Source: JAJEFO01 sp965209045
Lineage (GTDB): Bacteria; Pseudomonadota; Alphaproteobacteria; Rhodobacterales; Rhodobacteraceae
DNA: 64,000 bases
Direction: 5' to 3'
Assembly (NCBI GenBank): GCA_965209045.1
Contig: CBDBPW010000001.1
Coordinates: forward strand, 620,001-684,000
Each line of letters starts with the position of its first letter. The first letter of the stretch is position 1. Shown here piece by piece: positions 50,708-60,443 of this stretch. The translations under genes and the position numbers were made by a program. Under the pieces are notes generated by a model. It saw only the letters and a list, made by a program, of their open reading frames with translations, was not told the DNA's origin and searched no databases.

Positions 50708-51793
50708 TCATGTCCCCGCCCTCGCACCGATCCTGACCCGGTAGTTCGTCATCACGTCGAGTGCCAGGAGGAAGAACAGCAGCATTCCCTGAAACGCCTG
50801 GATTGCGGCCGCAGGCACCCCCAGGGTGGCCTGCGCCGCCTCTCCGCCAATGTATGTCAGGGCCATCAGGAGGCCAGCAAGCAGGATGCCGACGGGATGC
50901 AGCCTTCCGAGGAAGGCAACTATGATCGCGGTAAACCCGTATCCCACGTTGAAGTCGATGCTGACCTGCCCGGCCGGGCCGGCAACCTCGAAGAGCCCCG
51001 CGAGTCCGGCCAGCGCTCCGGACGCGCCCAGGCAGGTAAGCACCAGCAGCCCCGGGTTCACGCCTGCGAACCGGGCGGCGCGCGGGCTCGCACCCGCAAG
51101 CCGGATGTTGAATCCAAGAATGTGCCGGGACAGCAGGACATGGCCCAGAATGACCGCGATGAAGGCGGCCACGACTCCCCAGTGCATGCCCGACCCGGCG
51201 ATCAATTCATGGTTCGCGGCCGCATCGTAATGCCTGAGGTTGCGCGAGCCGGGGAACCCGGCTCCGTCCGGACTCCTCAGGGGACCGAGTGCCATCCAGG
51301 CCAGTATCTGCTCGGCCACATACACGAGCAGAAGCGAGACCAGGATCTCGTTCGTGTTGAAGCGGGTCCGGAGAATCCCGGGGATCATCGCCCAGAGGAA
51401 CCCCCCAAGGCCGCCGGCCAGCACCATCAGGGGAAAGATCAGCCATCGCGCCTCGAGCGGGTAGAAGGCCAGCCCGACGGCGGCACCGCAGATCGCTCCC
51501 ACGATGTACTGGCCTTCCGCGCCGATGTTCCAGACACCGGCGCGAAAGCCGAGCGAAAGCCCGATCGCGATCAGGATCAGGGGGCCGGCCTTCACCAGCA
51601 GCTGGCCCCTGTAGTAGAACGCGAACTCGCCGAGGACCGGATCCCAGAATATCGTCCGGATCACGAGCAGCGGATCCTTGCCCAGGAACGCGAACAGCAG
51701 GCCTCCCGCCACCATCGTCGCCAGCACCGCGAGCGGCGGCGTAGCCCAGGCCCACGCGCCGGACGGCGAGGGACGTCGTTCCAGCCTGATCAC
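50708..51793 (-). CDS. BMP-type ABC transporter permease (first)
   Basis: 361 residues, the larger RbsC-like permease of the pair. KAGPLILIAIGLSLGFRAGV then WNIGAEGQYIVGAICGAAVG is diagnostic of the YufP-type subunit. The coupling loop contains GASPRAARFAGVNPGLLVLT. It overlaps the ATPase gene by 4 bp. With the second permease it forms the membrane pore for a nucleoside-like solute. Confidence 0.9.
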   Translation of the reverse strand: MIRLERRPSPSGAWAWATPPLAVLATMVAGGLLFAFLGKDPLLVIRTIFWDPVLGEFAFYYRGQLLVKAGPLILIAIGLSLGFRAGVWNIGAEGQYIVGAICGAAVGLAFYPLEARWLIFPLMVLAGGLGGFLWAMIPGILRTRFNTNEILVSLLLVYVAEQILAWMALGPLRSPDGAGFPGSRNLRHYDAAANHELIAGSGMHWGVVAAFIAVILGHVLLSRHILGFNIRLAGASPRAARFAGVNPGLLVLTCLGASGALAGLAGLFEVAGPAGQVSIDFNVGYGFTAIIVAFLGRLHPVGILLAGLLMALTYIGGEAAQATLGVPAAAIQAFQGMLLFFLLALDVMTNYRVRIGARAGT

Positions 51794-53352
51794 GGCGCCG
51801 CCTCCCCGGACCCGACAGCGTGGCCGGATCCGGCGGGCACCTGCCCGGTCTCGAGGTCATGGGCGCCGCCAAGCATCAGGCCGATCTCTTCCAGGGTCAG
51901 ACCGGCGGTGTCCCGGGGCTTGCTCAGCCGCCCTTCGTTCAGCGCGGAAAACCGCGTCGAGATCTCCATCAACTCGTCCAGATCCTGGCTGATCACGATG
52001 ACCGCGGCGCCCTGGCTCGCCAGGTCGAGCAGGGACTGCCGGATCGCCGCGGCGGCCGCCGCGTCAAGGCCCCAGGTCGGCTGGTTCACCACCAGAACGT
52101 CCGGCTGCTGCAGGATCTCGCGGCCGATGACGAACTTCTGCAAGTTCCCGCCCGACAGCGACCGTGCCACGCTCCCGGCCCCCGGGACCCGGACATCGAA
52201 CCGTTCGATCACGTCTTCGGCATGCGTGCGCGCCTTGCCCCAGTTCACGAACCCGCGACGGACCATGCCCATGCGGCGTCGGCCGGACAGCGCCGCGTTC
52301 TCGACAAGGCTCATGTCCGGCGCCGTCGCGTGGCCGAGGCGCTCCTCGGGGGCCGCAAGGACGCCAAGCGCGCGGCGCTCGTTTGGCCCGAACGAACCGA
52401 TCGGCAGGTCGCCGAGCAGAATCGACTCGGCCGGGCTGCGCAATTCCCCCGAAAGAACCGCGAGCAGCTCGTCCTGACCGTTCCCAGCGACGCCGCCGAT
52501 CCCGAGAATCTCGCCTCGCCGCACTTCAAGGAACACGTTCTTCAGTTCCGTCCCGAATGCGGCCCCCGATGCCGCGGTCAGCCCGGCCATCGACAGCGCC
52601 ACCTCACCTGGCTCGCGAGTCCTCGCTGCAGGCAAGGCCAGTTCGCTCCCGACCATCGTCTCGGCAAGTTCCCGCGCGGATTTCCGGCGAGGGTCGCACG
52701 AACCGGTCACCTTGCCGTGCCTGAGTATGGTGGCCCAGTCGCAAAGGGCCCTGATTTCCTCGAGCTTGTGGCTTATGTAGAGGATGAGCTTTCCTTCGGC
52801 GCGCAGCCTCTTCAGCGTCTCGAAGAGAATCGCCACTTCCTGCGGCGTCAGCACGCTTGTCGGCTCGTCCATGATCAGGATGTTCGGATCCTGCAGCAGG
52901 CACCGGATGATCTCGACCCGCTGCCGCTCGCCGGCTGACAGCGTGCCCACCAGCCGCGTCGGGTCCAGCGGCAGCCCGTAGGTTTCGCTCACTTCACGAA
53001 TGCGCGTGGCAAGCTCCCGCATCGGCGGCGGCACTTCCATCCCAAGGGCGACATTCTCGGCAACGTCCAGCGCCTCGAAAAGGCTGAAGTGCTGGAACAC
53101 CATCGCGACCCCGGCTTGACGGGCATCGTGCGGTGACGCCGGAACGTAGTCCCGGCCCTCGACCCTCATCCGCCCTGCGTCCGGGCGCACGAGGCCGTAG
53201 ATCGTCTTTACCAGCGTGGACTTTCCAGCGCCGTTCTCGCCCAGGAGCGCATGAACCTCGCCTTGGCGGGCGGAGAAGCTCACGTCGTCATTTGCCACGA
53301 CGCCAGGATACGCCTTTCGCAGGCCCAGCACCTCCAGGAGCGGCGTGCTCAC
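51790..53352 (-). CDS. BMP-type ABC transporter ATP-binding protein (tandem ATPase)
   Basis: 520 residues with two fused nucleotide-binding domains, like RbsA/YufO. The first has VHALLGENGAGKSTLVKTIY, LSAGERQRVEIIRCLLQDPN and ILIMDEPTSVLTPQE. The second has a degenerate Walker A (GIGGVAGNGQDELLAVLSGE) and LSGGNLQKFVIGREILQQPD with VLVVNQPTWGLDAAAA. Loss of Walker A in the second half is normal in this family. First gene of the operon. The 304 bp upstream toward glpD carry no gene. Confidence 0.92.
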   Translation of the reverse strand: MSTPLLEVLGLRKAYPGVVANDDVSFSARQGEVHALLGENGAGKSTLVKTIYGLVRPDAGRMRVEGRDYVPASPHDARQAGVAMVFQHFSLFEALDVAENVALGMEVPPPMRELATRIREVSETYGLPLDPTRLVGTLSAGERQRVEIIRCLLQDPNILIMDEPTSVLTPQEVAILFETLKRLRAEGKLILYISHKLEEIRALCDWATILRHGKVTGSCDPRRKSARELAETMVGSELALPAARTREPGEVALSMAGLTAASGAAFGTELKNVFLEVRRGEILGIGGVAGNGQDELLAVLSGELRSPAESILLGDLPIGSFGPNERRALGVLAAPEERLGHATAPDMSLVENAALSGRRRMGMVRRGFVNWGKARTHAEDVIERFDVRVPGAGSVARSLSGGNLQKFVIGREILQQPDVLVVNQPTWGLDAAAAAAIRQSLLDLASQGAAVIVISQDLDELMEISTRFSALNEGRLSKPRDTAGLTLEEIGLMLGGAHDLETGQVPAGSGHAVGSGEAAP

Positions 53353-53656
53353 GCGCCTTGCCCCGTCACGGCCCGGACTCCTGCACGCACGCCCGCCCAG
53401 GCGAGCGTCGCTTGAGCATAGTGCCGAGACCGAACCTGTGGCGCCTCATGCAGCACCGCCCCTTCGGGCGCGCGGCCAAGGCTGAACGGTCTCGATTCGA
53501 CCCGATTTCCAACGGAGATCCGCCATGGGGCCATTCTGAAAGGCCCGCCGCATCCGCACAAGCACGAATCCGCCCGCCGGATCCGGCACGCCGGGGCTTC
53601 TCCGGTGCGCCTTGAATCCGGCGCTCGGTGACGCATGGGCGAGCTCGTCGGCGTCG
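53353..53656. other. intergenic, no gene recognised
   Basis: 304 bp between glpD and the BMP-type ATPase gene, both on the minus strand. It should hold the operon promoter. No distinct -35/-10 pair, operator or terminator was evident. Confidence 0.4.
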
Positions 53657-55267
53657 TCAGTTCGCCGAACGGGGCCGGGTTCCGCGATCTCCGTCGCTCG
53701 CCCTTGTTCGTGCGGACTCGATATGGGCCTCGATCCGTTCGACCCCTTTCTTGTCGACGCGGAGGCCCAGCTTCGTCCGCCGCCAGAGATAGTCCTCGGC
53801 AGTCATCACCCATTCGTTGGCAATGACCCAGTCCAGTTCCAGCGCGGTTACGGACTCGCCGAAGTCCTGTCCCATGTCGTCGAGCGTGCGGACCCCGCTG
53901 AGCATCCGCCTTGACTCGGTGCCGTAGGTGCGGGCAAGCCGCCGCGCCCAGCCCCTGCTCAGGAATGGATGCTCGGCCAGCAGTTCCGCGACGAGATCGT
54001 CCCTTCCGTCGACCGGCAGATCGCCTCCGGGCAGGGGCACTCCCGCAGTCCAGCCCCGCGCCGGACTTCCCAGAAGCGGAGCGATCATGGCAAGCGCCGC
54101 TTCGGCCAGCTTGCGGTAGGTCGTGATCTTGCCGCCATGGACGCTCAGGATCGGCGCACCGCCTGCATCGTCCACCTTCAGGACATAGCCGCGCGTGGCT
54201 GCCGTGGCCGAAGCGGCGCCGTCATCAAGAAGCGGCCGCACGCCTGCATATGTCCACACGACGTCGCTCGCCGTCACCGGATTCTTCAGGTACCGCGACG
54301 CGAATTCCAGCAGGTATCGCTGTTCCTCCGGAGTGCAGACGGGCGGCAGGGACGGATCGTCGTGATCTTCGTCGGTGGTGCCGATCAGGGTGAAGTCGTC
54401 CTCGTAGGGAATGGCGAAGATGATCCGGCCGTCCGTGCCCTGGAAAAAATAGCACTTCTCGTGGCTGAAGAGTCGCCGGGTCACGACGTGACTGCCGCGC
54501 ACCAGCCGAACGCCTTCGAGAGCGTCCGCCTTCAGGACGTTGCCCGCTATGTCGTCAACCCACGGACCGCCGGCGTTGACAAGCATCCGCGCACGAACTT
54601 CAAGGGTCCTGCCTGCCGCTTCCAGCGTGACCCGCCAGAAGCGGTCCGCACGCTCTGCCGAAAGGACCCGTGTGCGGGTCATGATCCGCGCTCCGCGTGC
54701 GGCGGCGTCGCGGGCGTTCAGGACGACAAGCCGCGCGTCCTGAACCCAGCAATCGGAATACTCGAACGCCCTGCGAAACTTCAAGTCAAGGGGCTCTCCG
54801 GCCGGGTCGACGTCGAGGTCGAGCGTAGCCGTGCCCGGCAAGGTGCGGCGCCCCCCGAGATGGTCGTAGAGAAAGAGACCCGTCCGGATCAGCCAGGCCG
54901 GGCGACGACCCTTCATCCACGGCATGACGGCGGCGAGAAGCCTTGAAGCCGGCGTGCCGACGTCGAATCTCATTTCGCCATGATAGGGAAGAACGAAGCG
55001 CATCGGCCATGAGATGTGCGGCATGGCGCGCAGGAGGACCTCTCGTTCGGCAAGCGCCTCACGCACCAGGCCGAACTCGAAGTACTCCAGGTACCTCAGG
55101 CCGCCGTGAAAGAGCTTGGTCGACGCGCCGGACGTGCCCGAGGCGAGGTCGTTCATCTCGGCAAGGCCTACGCTCAGGCCCCTGCCCGCCGCATCGCGCG
55201 CGATGCCGCAACCGTTGATGCCGCCACCGATGATGAAGAGGTCGAAGGTGCCGGGTTCGCTGCGCAT
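53657..55267 (-). CDS. glpD: aerobic glycerol-3-phosphate dehydrogenase
   Basis: 536 residues, a membrane-associated flavoenzyme oxidising glycerol-3-phosphate to DHAP and feeding electrons to quinone. FAD loop: DLFIIGGGINGCGIARDAAG. Family blocks: DLASGTSGASTKLFHGGLRY, VNAGGPWVDDIAGNVLK, IPYEDDFTLIGTTDEDHDD and ILSVHGGKITTYRKLAEAAL. ATG 55267 is chosen because the longer frame to 55570 adds an unrelated tail. No glpF or glpK is nearby. The BMP-type ABC operon follows in the same direction. Confidence 0.93.
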   Translation of the reverse strand: MRSEPGTFDLFIIGGGINGCGIARDAAGRGLSVGLAEMNDLASGTSGASTKLFHGGLRYLEYFEFGLVREALAEREVLLRAMPHISWPMRFVLPYHGEMRFDVGTPASRLLAAVMPWMKGRRPAWLIRTGLFLYDHLGGRRTLPGTATLDLDVDPAGEPLDLKFRRAFEYSDCWVQDARLVVLNARDAAARGARIMTRTRVLSAERADRFWRVTLEAAGRTLEVRARMLVNAGGPWVDDIAGNVLKADALEGVRLVRGSHVVTRRLFSHEKCYFFQGTDGRIIFAIPYEDDFTLIGTTDEDHDDPSLPPVCTPEEQRYLLEFASRYLKNPVTASDVVWTYAGVRPLLDDGAASATAATRGYVLKVDDAGGAPILSVHGGKITTYRKLAEAALAMIAPLLGSPARGWTAGVPLPGGDLPVDGRDDLVAELLAEHPFLSRGWARRLARTYGTESRRMLSGVRTLDDMGQDFGESVTALELDWVIANEWVMTAEDYLWRRTKLGLRVDKKGVERIEAHIESARTRASDGDRGTRPRSAN

Positions 55268-55573
55268 CTTGCCGTCCAGTGCAAATCTCCCTGTTTCGCC
55301 TCGCCGCGTCGATCCGGCAAGGCTCCGGTGGGCAATTGATCCTGCCCGCTGCAGCCATGCGCCTTGACCCGACTGGCTTGCGCACAACGCCGCGCTCGCC
55401 GGAAGATGTGCCGTATTCCGGGCGCGTTCAATGCTGAACTCGCCCGGACCACGCGACGGATCCTGGCAGCAGGCTTCGCCTCGGGAAACCAAGCATCGGG
55501 AACCGCCCATGGGAGCCAAGGCCCGCTGCGCGGGCCCGTCGGCGCGGGCTCGCGCCAGGACAGCCTGCATGTC
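55268..55573. other. intergenic, no gene recognised
   Basis: 306 bp between hutC and glpD on the same strand. No protein-like frame or regulatory motif was identified. Confidence 0.35.
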
Positions 55574-56275
55574 CTAGATCCGGGTGCGCATCTGGTGCCC
55601 GGGAGCGAACAGGATCTGCACGGCCGTCACGGAGCGATCGTGATCCCAGGTCAGCCTGCTGACCGCGAGCAAGGCGCTGTTCTCCGGACAATCCAGGTGT
55701 TTCGCGTTCTCCGCCGAGGCCGGTTTCGCCGCGAAGGCGATTTCGCCCCGTGTGTAGGGAACGGTCTGCAACAGCCACTCGTTTGCGCTCATTGACCGAA
55801 AGTCCTGCTCAAGGGCTTCGGGCACGTGAACCGAGTTTATCCAGCGATCCTCCAGCGCGTACGGCGCATCGTTCGCCAGATGCAGTGCCAGGACATGCAG
55901 CAGCCTGTCCTGCACGCCAACGCCCAAGGCCGCGCTTATGCGGGTTGGCGCGGCGCGGGCTTCCCGGCGGACCAGCTGGTATCCGTAGCGCGCGCCGCGG
56001 TCCTCGACCTCGTGCCGGATCACCGCGATGTTCAGGGTCGCCTTGGCGACGGGCTGTGCGGCGACCCGGGTGCCCGCCTTGCGCCTGCGCTCGAGCAAGC
56101 CGGCCTCAGCAAGGCTGCGCAACGCGCGATTCACCGTCGTGCGAGCGCAGCCGAATTCCGTGGCCAGCTCGGCTTCGTTAGGGATCATGTCGCCCGGTTT
56201 CCATTCGCGTGCGTGAATCCGGCGCAAGACCTCCTCTTGCACGCTTTGCCAGGTCTGTGCCGTCTGAACGTTCAC
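55574..56275 (-). CDS. hutC: histidine utilisation repressor HutC
   Basis: 233 residues of the GntR/HutC subfamily. The winged helix spans residues 10-70 (MIPNEAELATEFGCARTTVN, RALRSLAEAGLLERRRKAGT). It is followed by a UTRA effector domain (APYALEDRWINSVHVPEALE, QTVPYTRGEIAFAA). HutC represses hut genes until it binds urocanate. It overlaps hutF by 4 bp and is therefore autoregulated from the operator at 57.66 kb. The repressor is the last gene of the leftward hut operon. Confidence 0.92.
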   Translation of the reverse strand: MNVQTAQTWQSVQEEVLRRIHAREWKPGDMIPNEAELATEFGCARTTVNRALRSLAEAGLLERRRKAGTRVAAQPVAKATLNIAVIRHEVEDRGARYGYQLVRREARAAPTRISAALGVGVQDRLLHVLALHLANDAPYALEDRWINSVHVPEALEQDFRSMSANEWLLQTVPYTRGEIAFAAKPASAENAKHLDCPENSALLAVSRLTWDHDRSVTAVQILFAPGHQMRTRI

Positions 56276-57633
56276 AAGGCGCCCTTCAGTTCATCGACGG
56301 CTCTCGCATAGTCGGCGGCTATTTCGGTTCTCGCGACATGCCTGCCTTGCATGACCTTGTGCCGGCCTGCCGACCAGACGTCTGAAACCAGCCTGTCGTC
56401 GCCCGCGAAGATCCATGCGTCGAGGACGGTATCCTCGCTGAAGCCGTGCAAGATCACCGACGTCGTGTCGAGTGCCAGCATGTCCGCCCAGCGGCCTGCT
56501 TCCAGGCGTCCGGTCCTGCGTCCGGCAGCCTGCGCACCGCCCCGCAGGACCTGCTCGAAAAGACGCCGCCCGGTCGACATCCGATCCGTCGCGAACGCTG
56601 CACGCGTGTGATCCCGGAGGCGCTGGGAGTAGTCGAGGGTGCGCAGTTCCTCCGCCAGCGCGATGCGGATGTTGCTGTCCGATCCGACGGCAAGGCGACC
56701 TCCCTGACCTGCCCAGCGCACGCCGTCGAAAATCCCGTCGCCCAGGCTGCTCTCCGTGATCGGGCACAGGCCTGCAACGGCTCCCGTCGCGGCCAGGCGG
56801 GTCGTTTCCGAGGGCGTCATCTGCGTGCAGTGGATCAGGCACCAGCGATCATCCAGCGCCATGTGATCCAGGGCCCACTCCACCGGCCGCGCACCCCATT
56901 GCGACAGCACCTCCTCGACCTCGGGGATCTGCTCGGCAAGGTGCATGTGCACCGGGCCGGCCGGGAACTGGTCGGCATAGGCTTTCAGGGTCTCCGCAGC
57001 GACGGCCCTCAGCGAATGCGGCGCCACGCCGATTCCCGCGTCTTCGGGAAGGGCCTTCAACGCGTTGCGCGCCGCATCGCGCAACCGCAGGAATCGGTCC
57101 AGGCCATTCCCGAACCTGACCTGCCCCGGCCCAAGACCGCGACCGTCGCATCCGCCGAACTCGTAGTGCACCGGCAAGAGGCACAGGCCAATCCCGGTCC
57201 TGTCCGCGGCGGCAGCGATGCGCTCTGACATCTCGCCGACATTGTCATAGGGCGTGCCCGCGGGACCATGATGCAAGTAGTGGAACTCGGCATTGGTGCT
57301 GTATCCGGCCTCCAGCATCTCCATCTGAACGAACGCGGCGATCGCCTCCACGTGGTCGGGCGTCAGGTGGCCCAGGAAGCGGAACATCAAGTCGCGCCAC
57401 GTCCAGAAGCTGTCCGTCGGGTTTGGCCCCCGACGCTCGGTGAGGCCGGCCATCGCGCGCTGAAAGGCGTGGCTGTGAACGTTGACCGGCGACGGGAGCA
57501 GCAGTCCAACGCAATGGCCGGCTTTCGGAACGCCGGTCTCCACGCTTGCAATGCGTCCGGACTCGTCCACCGCCACCGCAACTTCCGATGCCCAGCCGGT
57601 CGGAAGCAGCGCCGATTCTGCCCAAATCTGCAT
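56272..57633 (-). CDS. hutF: formimidoylglutamate deiminase HutF
   Basis: 453 residues, an amidohydrolase-superfamily enzyme converting N-formimidoyl-L-glutamate to N-formyl-L-glutamate and ammonia. LLLPSPVNVHSHAFQRAMAG provides the H-x-H metal site, VHMHLAEQIPEVEEVLSQWG the third histidine and Glu, CLIHCTQMTPSE the fourth His, and LAVGSDSNIRIALAEELRTL the Asp. ATG 57633 matches the family N terminus (MQIWAESALLPTGW). With HutG it defines the five-step pathway that releases formate rather than formamide. Confidence 0.95.
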   Translation of the reverse strand: MQIWAESALLPTGWASEVAVAVDESGRIASVETGVPKAGHCVGLLLPSPVNVHSHAFQRAMAGLTERRGPNPTDSFWTWRDLMFRFLGHLTPDHVEAIAAFVQMEMLEAGYSTNAEFHYLHHGPAGTPYDNVGEMSERIAAAADRTGIGLCLLPVHYEFGGCDGRGLGPGQVRFGNGLDRFLRLRDAARNALKALPEDAGIGVAPHSLRAVAAETLKAYADQFPAGPVHMHLAEQIPEVEEVLSQWGARPVEWALDHMALDDRWCLIHCTQMTPSETTRLAATGAVAGLCPITESSLGDGIFDGVRWAGQGGRLAVGSDSNIRIALAEELRTLDYSQRLRDHTRAAFATDRMSTGRRLFEQVLRGGAQAAGRRTGRLEAGRWADMLALDTTSVILHGFSEDTVLDAWIFAGDDRLVSDVWSAGRHKVMQGRHVARTEIAADYARAVDELKGAL

Positions 57634-57651
57634 TTTTTTGTCCGCTTGACA

Positions 57652-57675
57652 TGATATTATGTATACACATAAAAA
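57652..57675. promoter_or_regulatory. HutC operator in hutF-hutI divergent promoter
   Basis: TATGTATACACATA (57658-57671) is an AT-rich dyad centred on GTATAC, resembling known HutC sites (TGTATA-like half sites). It lies in the 78-bp gap between divergent hutF and hutI, so one site can control both operons. A TTGACA-like hexamer (57645-57650, cttgacatg) stands just before it on the plus strand, so repressor would overlap the promoter. Confidence 0.65.
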
Positions 57676-57711
57676 CATGGACAGGTTCCCGATGCAAGCG
57701 AGTCGTTCCCG

Positions 57712-58905
57712 ATGCTCCTGACCAATGCCCGCATTGTCACGCTGGCCGACGATGACAGCTATGGACTGGTTGAAGACGGGGCGATCGCGATCAATGGCAC
57801 CCGCATCGCCTGGGTCGGGCCGCGAACCGGCCTGCCCGCGCCATTCCAGGCCCTTGAGGCAGAAGACCTCGGAGGACGCCTCGTCACGCCCGCATTGATC
57901 GACTGCCATACGCACGTGGTCTTTGGCGAAAACCGCGCGGCCGAGTTCGAGCTGCGACTAAGCGGCGCAAGCTACGAAGAGGTGGCCAAGGCCGGCGGGG
58001 GGATCGTCTCGACAGTGGCGGCGACACGGGCCGCGAGCGAGGAAGCGCTGCTTTCGGATGCGCTGACCCGGGTCGACGCGATGATCGCGGAAGGCGTCAC
58101 GATGATCGAGGTGAAGTCCGGCTACGGGCTGGACGTGAACAGCGAGTCGAAGATGCTGCGCGTGGCGCGCGCCATCGCGGGGGCACGCCCGGTGGATGTG
58201 CGCACCAGCTTTCTCGGCGCCCATGCAACCCCGCCCGAATGTCATGGCAATCGCGACGCCTATATCGACGACGTTTGCATCCCCGCCTTGCGGGCGGCTC
58301 ACGCGGAAGGCCTTGTCGACGCGGTTGACGGATTCTGCGAAGGGATCGCCTTTGACGCCGCCCAGATCGCGCGCGTGTTTGACGTGGCCGCCGAACTTGG
58401 ACTGCCGGTCAAGCTGCATGCCGAGCAGCTGTCAAACATCGGCGGCGCGCGACTTGCCGCGCGATACGGCGCGCTGAGCGCAGATCATCTGGAACATGCC
58501 AACGAGGGCGATGCCGAGGCCATGGCCGCGTCCGGCACGGTTGCGGTGCTGCTGCCCGGCGCATTCTACACGCTGCGCGAAACCCGGGTGCCGCCGCTCC
58601 AGGCGTTCCGCGATCATCATGTGCCCACGGCCTTGGCGACGGACTGCAACCCGGGCTCGTCGCCCATGACCTCGCCGCTCCTGGCCTTGAACATGGGCAG
58701 CACGCTGTTCCGGATGACGCCGCTCGAGGCACTCCTGGGAATGACCGCACATGCCGCAAGGGCCTTGGGAGTGGAGGATCGGGGACGGATTGTCGCGGGA
58801 ATGCGCGCAGACCTGTGCGTCTGGGACATCGCGCACCCGGCCGAGCTGGCCTATCGCGTCGGGTTCAATCCCCTGCACGCGCGCATCTTCGAGGGAAGGC
58901 CGTGA
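57712..58905 (+). CDS. hutI: imidazolonepropionase HutI
   Basis: 397 residues, the amidohydrolase that opens imidazolone-5-propanoate to N-formimidoyl-glutamate. Metal site LIDCHTHVVFGENRAAEFEL (H-x-H), then MIEVKSGYGLDVNSESKMLR, KLHAEQLSNIGGARLAARYG (His) and ALATDCNPGSSPMTSPLLAL (Asp). Length is typical. ATG 57712 begins M-L-L-T-N-A-R-I-V, as in homologues. First gene of the rightward hutIHGU operon, with 4-bp-overlap coupling to hutH. Confidence 0.96.
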   Translation: MLLTNARIVTLADDDSYGLVEDGAIAINGTRIAWVGPRTGLPAPFQALEAEDLGGRLVTPALIDCHTHVVFGENRAAEFELRLSGASYEEVAKAGGGIVSTVAATRAASEEALLSDALTRVDAMIAEGVTMIEVKSGYGLDVNSESKMLRVARAIAGARPVDVRTSFLGAHATPPECHGNRDAYIDDVCIPALRAAHAEGLVDAVDGFCEGIAFDAAQIARVFDVAAELGLPVKLHAEQLSNIGGARLAARYGALSADHLEHANEGDAEAMAASGTVAVLLPGAFYTLRETRVPPLQAFRDHHVPTALATDCNPGSSPMTSPLLALNMGSTLFRMTPLEALLGMTAHAARALGVEDRGRIVAGMRADLCVWDIAHPAELAYRVGFNPLHARIFEGRP

Positions 58906-60443
58906 ATGTCCTTCTGGACCCGGGTGCAGCAACTCTTTCCCAGCTGAGCGACATCTGGGCCGCGCGGCGCTCGGTTCGGCTGAACCCGTCCGCCCATCCC
59001 GCGATCGACGCCGCAGCAAGAGTGGTCGAGCAGGCCGCTGCCGGCAGCGCTCCCGTCTATGGAGTCAATACCGGCTTCGGGAAGCTTGCGAGCGTCAAGA
59101 TCGCGGCAGAGGACACGAGCGGCCTGCAACGGAACCTGGTCCTGTCCCATTGCTGCGGCGTCGGGGAGCCCCTGGACGTTGCCACGACCCGCCTGATGAT
59201 GGTCCTGAAGCTCCTGTCGCTCGGGCGCGGGGCGTCGGGGGTGGCACTTTCGACCGTAACCCTGCTCGAGGACATGCTTGATGCGGGCGTGACGCCCGTC
59301 ATTCCGGTTCAAGGTTCGGTCGGTGCGTCGGGCGACCTGGCGCCTCTCGCCCATTTGGCCGCGGCGATGATCGGAGAGGGCGAAGCCGTCCTTGACAATG
59401 CCCGGATGCCGGCCGGCGACGCCTTCGAGAAGGCGGGCCTGGCCCCGATCGTCCTTGGCGCGAAGGAAGGCCTGGCCCTGATCAACGGCACCCAGTTCTC
59501 GACCGCCTGCGCCCTGGCGGGCCTTTGGGGTGCCTGGCGGAATGCCGCGACCGCCGTGGTGACCGGTGCATTGTCAACCGACGCGATCATGGGCTCGACC
59601 TCACCCCTGCACCCGGCGATCCACGCCCTGCGCGGCCATGCCGGGCAATCCGCAGTGGCCGAGGCGCAGCGCAACCTGATGCGAGGGTCCGAGATCCGCG
59701 AAAGCCATCGCGTCGGCGACACAAGGGTGCAGGATCCCTATTGCATCCGCTGCCAGCCGCAGGTCACGGGCGCAGCAATGGACTTGCTCCATGCCGCGGG
59801 GCGCACGCTTGAAATCGAGGCCAATGCCGTCACCGACAATCCGCTTGTCCTTGTCGAGGACGGCGCGATCGTCTCGGGCGGGAACTTCCATGCCGAACCG
59901 GTCGGCTTTGCCGCGGACCAGATCGCGCTTGCGGTGTCGGAGATCGGCGCGATTGCCCAGCGGCGCGTCGCCTTGATGGTCGATCCGGCGCTGTCCTTTG
60001 ACCTGCCGCCATTCCTGACGCCGGATCCCGGGCTGAACTCCGGCCTGATGATTGCCGAAGTGGCCACCGCGGCCCTGATGAGCGAAAACAAGCACCTCGC
60101 CAATCCCTGCACCACCGACAGCACGCCAACCTCGGCGAACCAGGAGGATCACGTCAGCATGTCCGCCCATGGGGCGCGGCGGCTTGAGCGCATGAACGCC
60201 AACCTGAACGTGATCCTGGGCGTCGAGGCCATGTGCGCCGCGCAGGGAATCGAGTTCCGCGCCCCGCTGAAGACAAGTGCCGCGCTGACGCGGGTCCTGC
60301 ACGCGCTGCGCGCGAAGGTGCCGGCCGTGTCCGAAGACCGGTACATGGCCCCGTCCCTGGAATCCGCTGCCTGGCTCGTCGCGAACGGATCCCTGACGGA
60401 TGCCGTCGCGCTCCCCGCCTATGTTCTGGGGGTGCGGGCATGA
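58902..60443 (+). CDS. hutH: histidine ammonia-lyase HutH
   Basis: 513 residues, removing ammonia from histidine to give urocanate. The MIO prosthetic group forms from Ala-Ser-Gly in PVQGSVGASGDLAPLAHLAA. The catalytic Tyr lies in PVYGVNTGFGKLASV. Further conserved parts are ALINGTQFSTACALAG, RVQDPYCIRCQPQVTGA and PTSANQEDHVSMSAHGARR. The GTG start at 58902 overlaps the hutI stop (GTGA) and has GAGGGAAGG upstream. Full length with all active-site residues present. Confidence 0.97.
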   Translation: MNVLLDPGAATLSQLSDIWAARRSVRLNPSAHPAIDAAARVVEQAAAGSAPVYGVNTGFGKLASVKIAAEDTSGLQRNLVLSHCCGVGEPLDVATTRLMMVLKLLSLGRGASGVALSTVTLLEDMLDAGVTPVIPVQGSVGASGDLAPLAHLAAAMIGEGEAVLDNARMPAGDAFEKAGLAPIVLGAKEGLALINGTQFSTACALAGLWGAWRNAATAVVTGALSTDAIMGSTSPLHPAIHALRGHAGQSAVAEAQRNLMRGSEIRESHRVGDTRVQDPYCIRCQPQVTGAAMDLLHAAGRTLEIEANAVTDNPLVLVEDGAIVSGGNFHAEPVGFAADQIALAVSEIGAIAQRRVALMVDPALSFDLPPFLTPDPGLNSGLMIAEVATAALMSENKHLANPCTTDSTPTSANQEDHVSMSAHGARRLERMNANLNVILGVEAMCAAQGIEFRAPLKTSAALTRVLHALRAKVPAVSEDRYMAPSLESAAWLVANGSLTDAVALPAYVLGVRA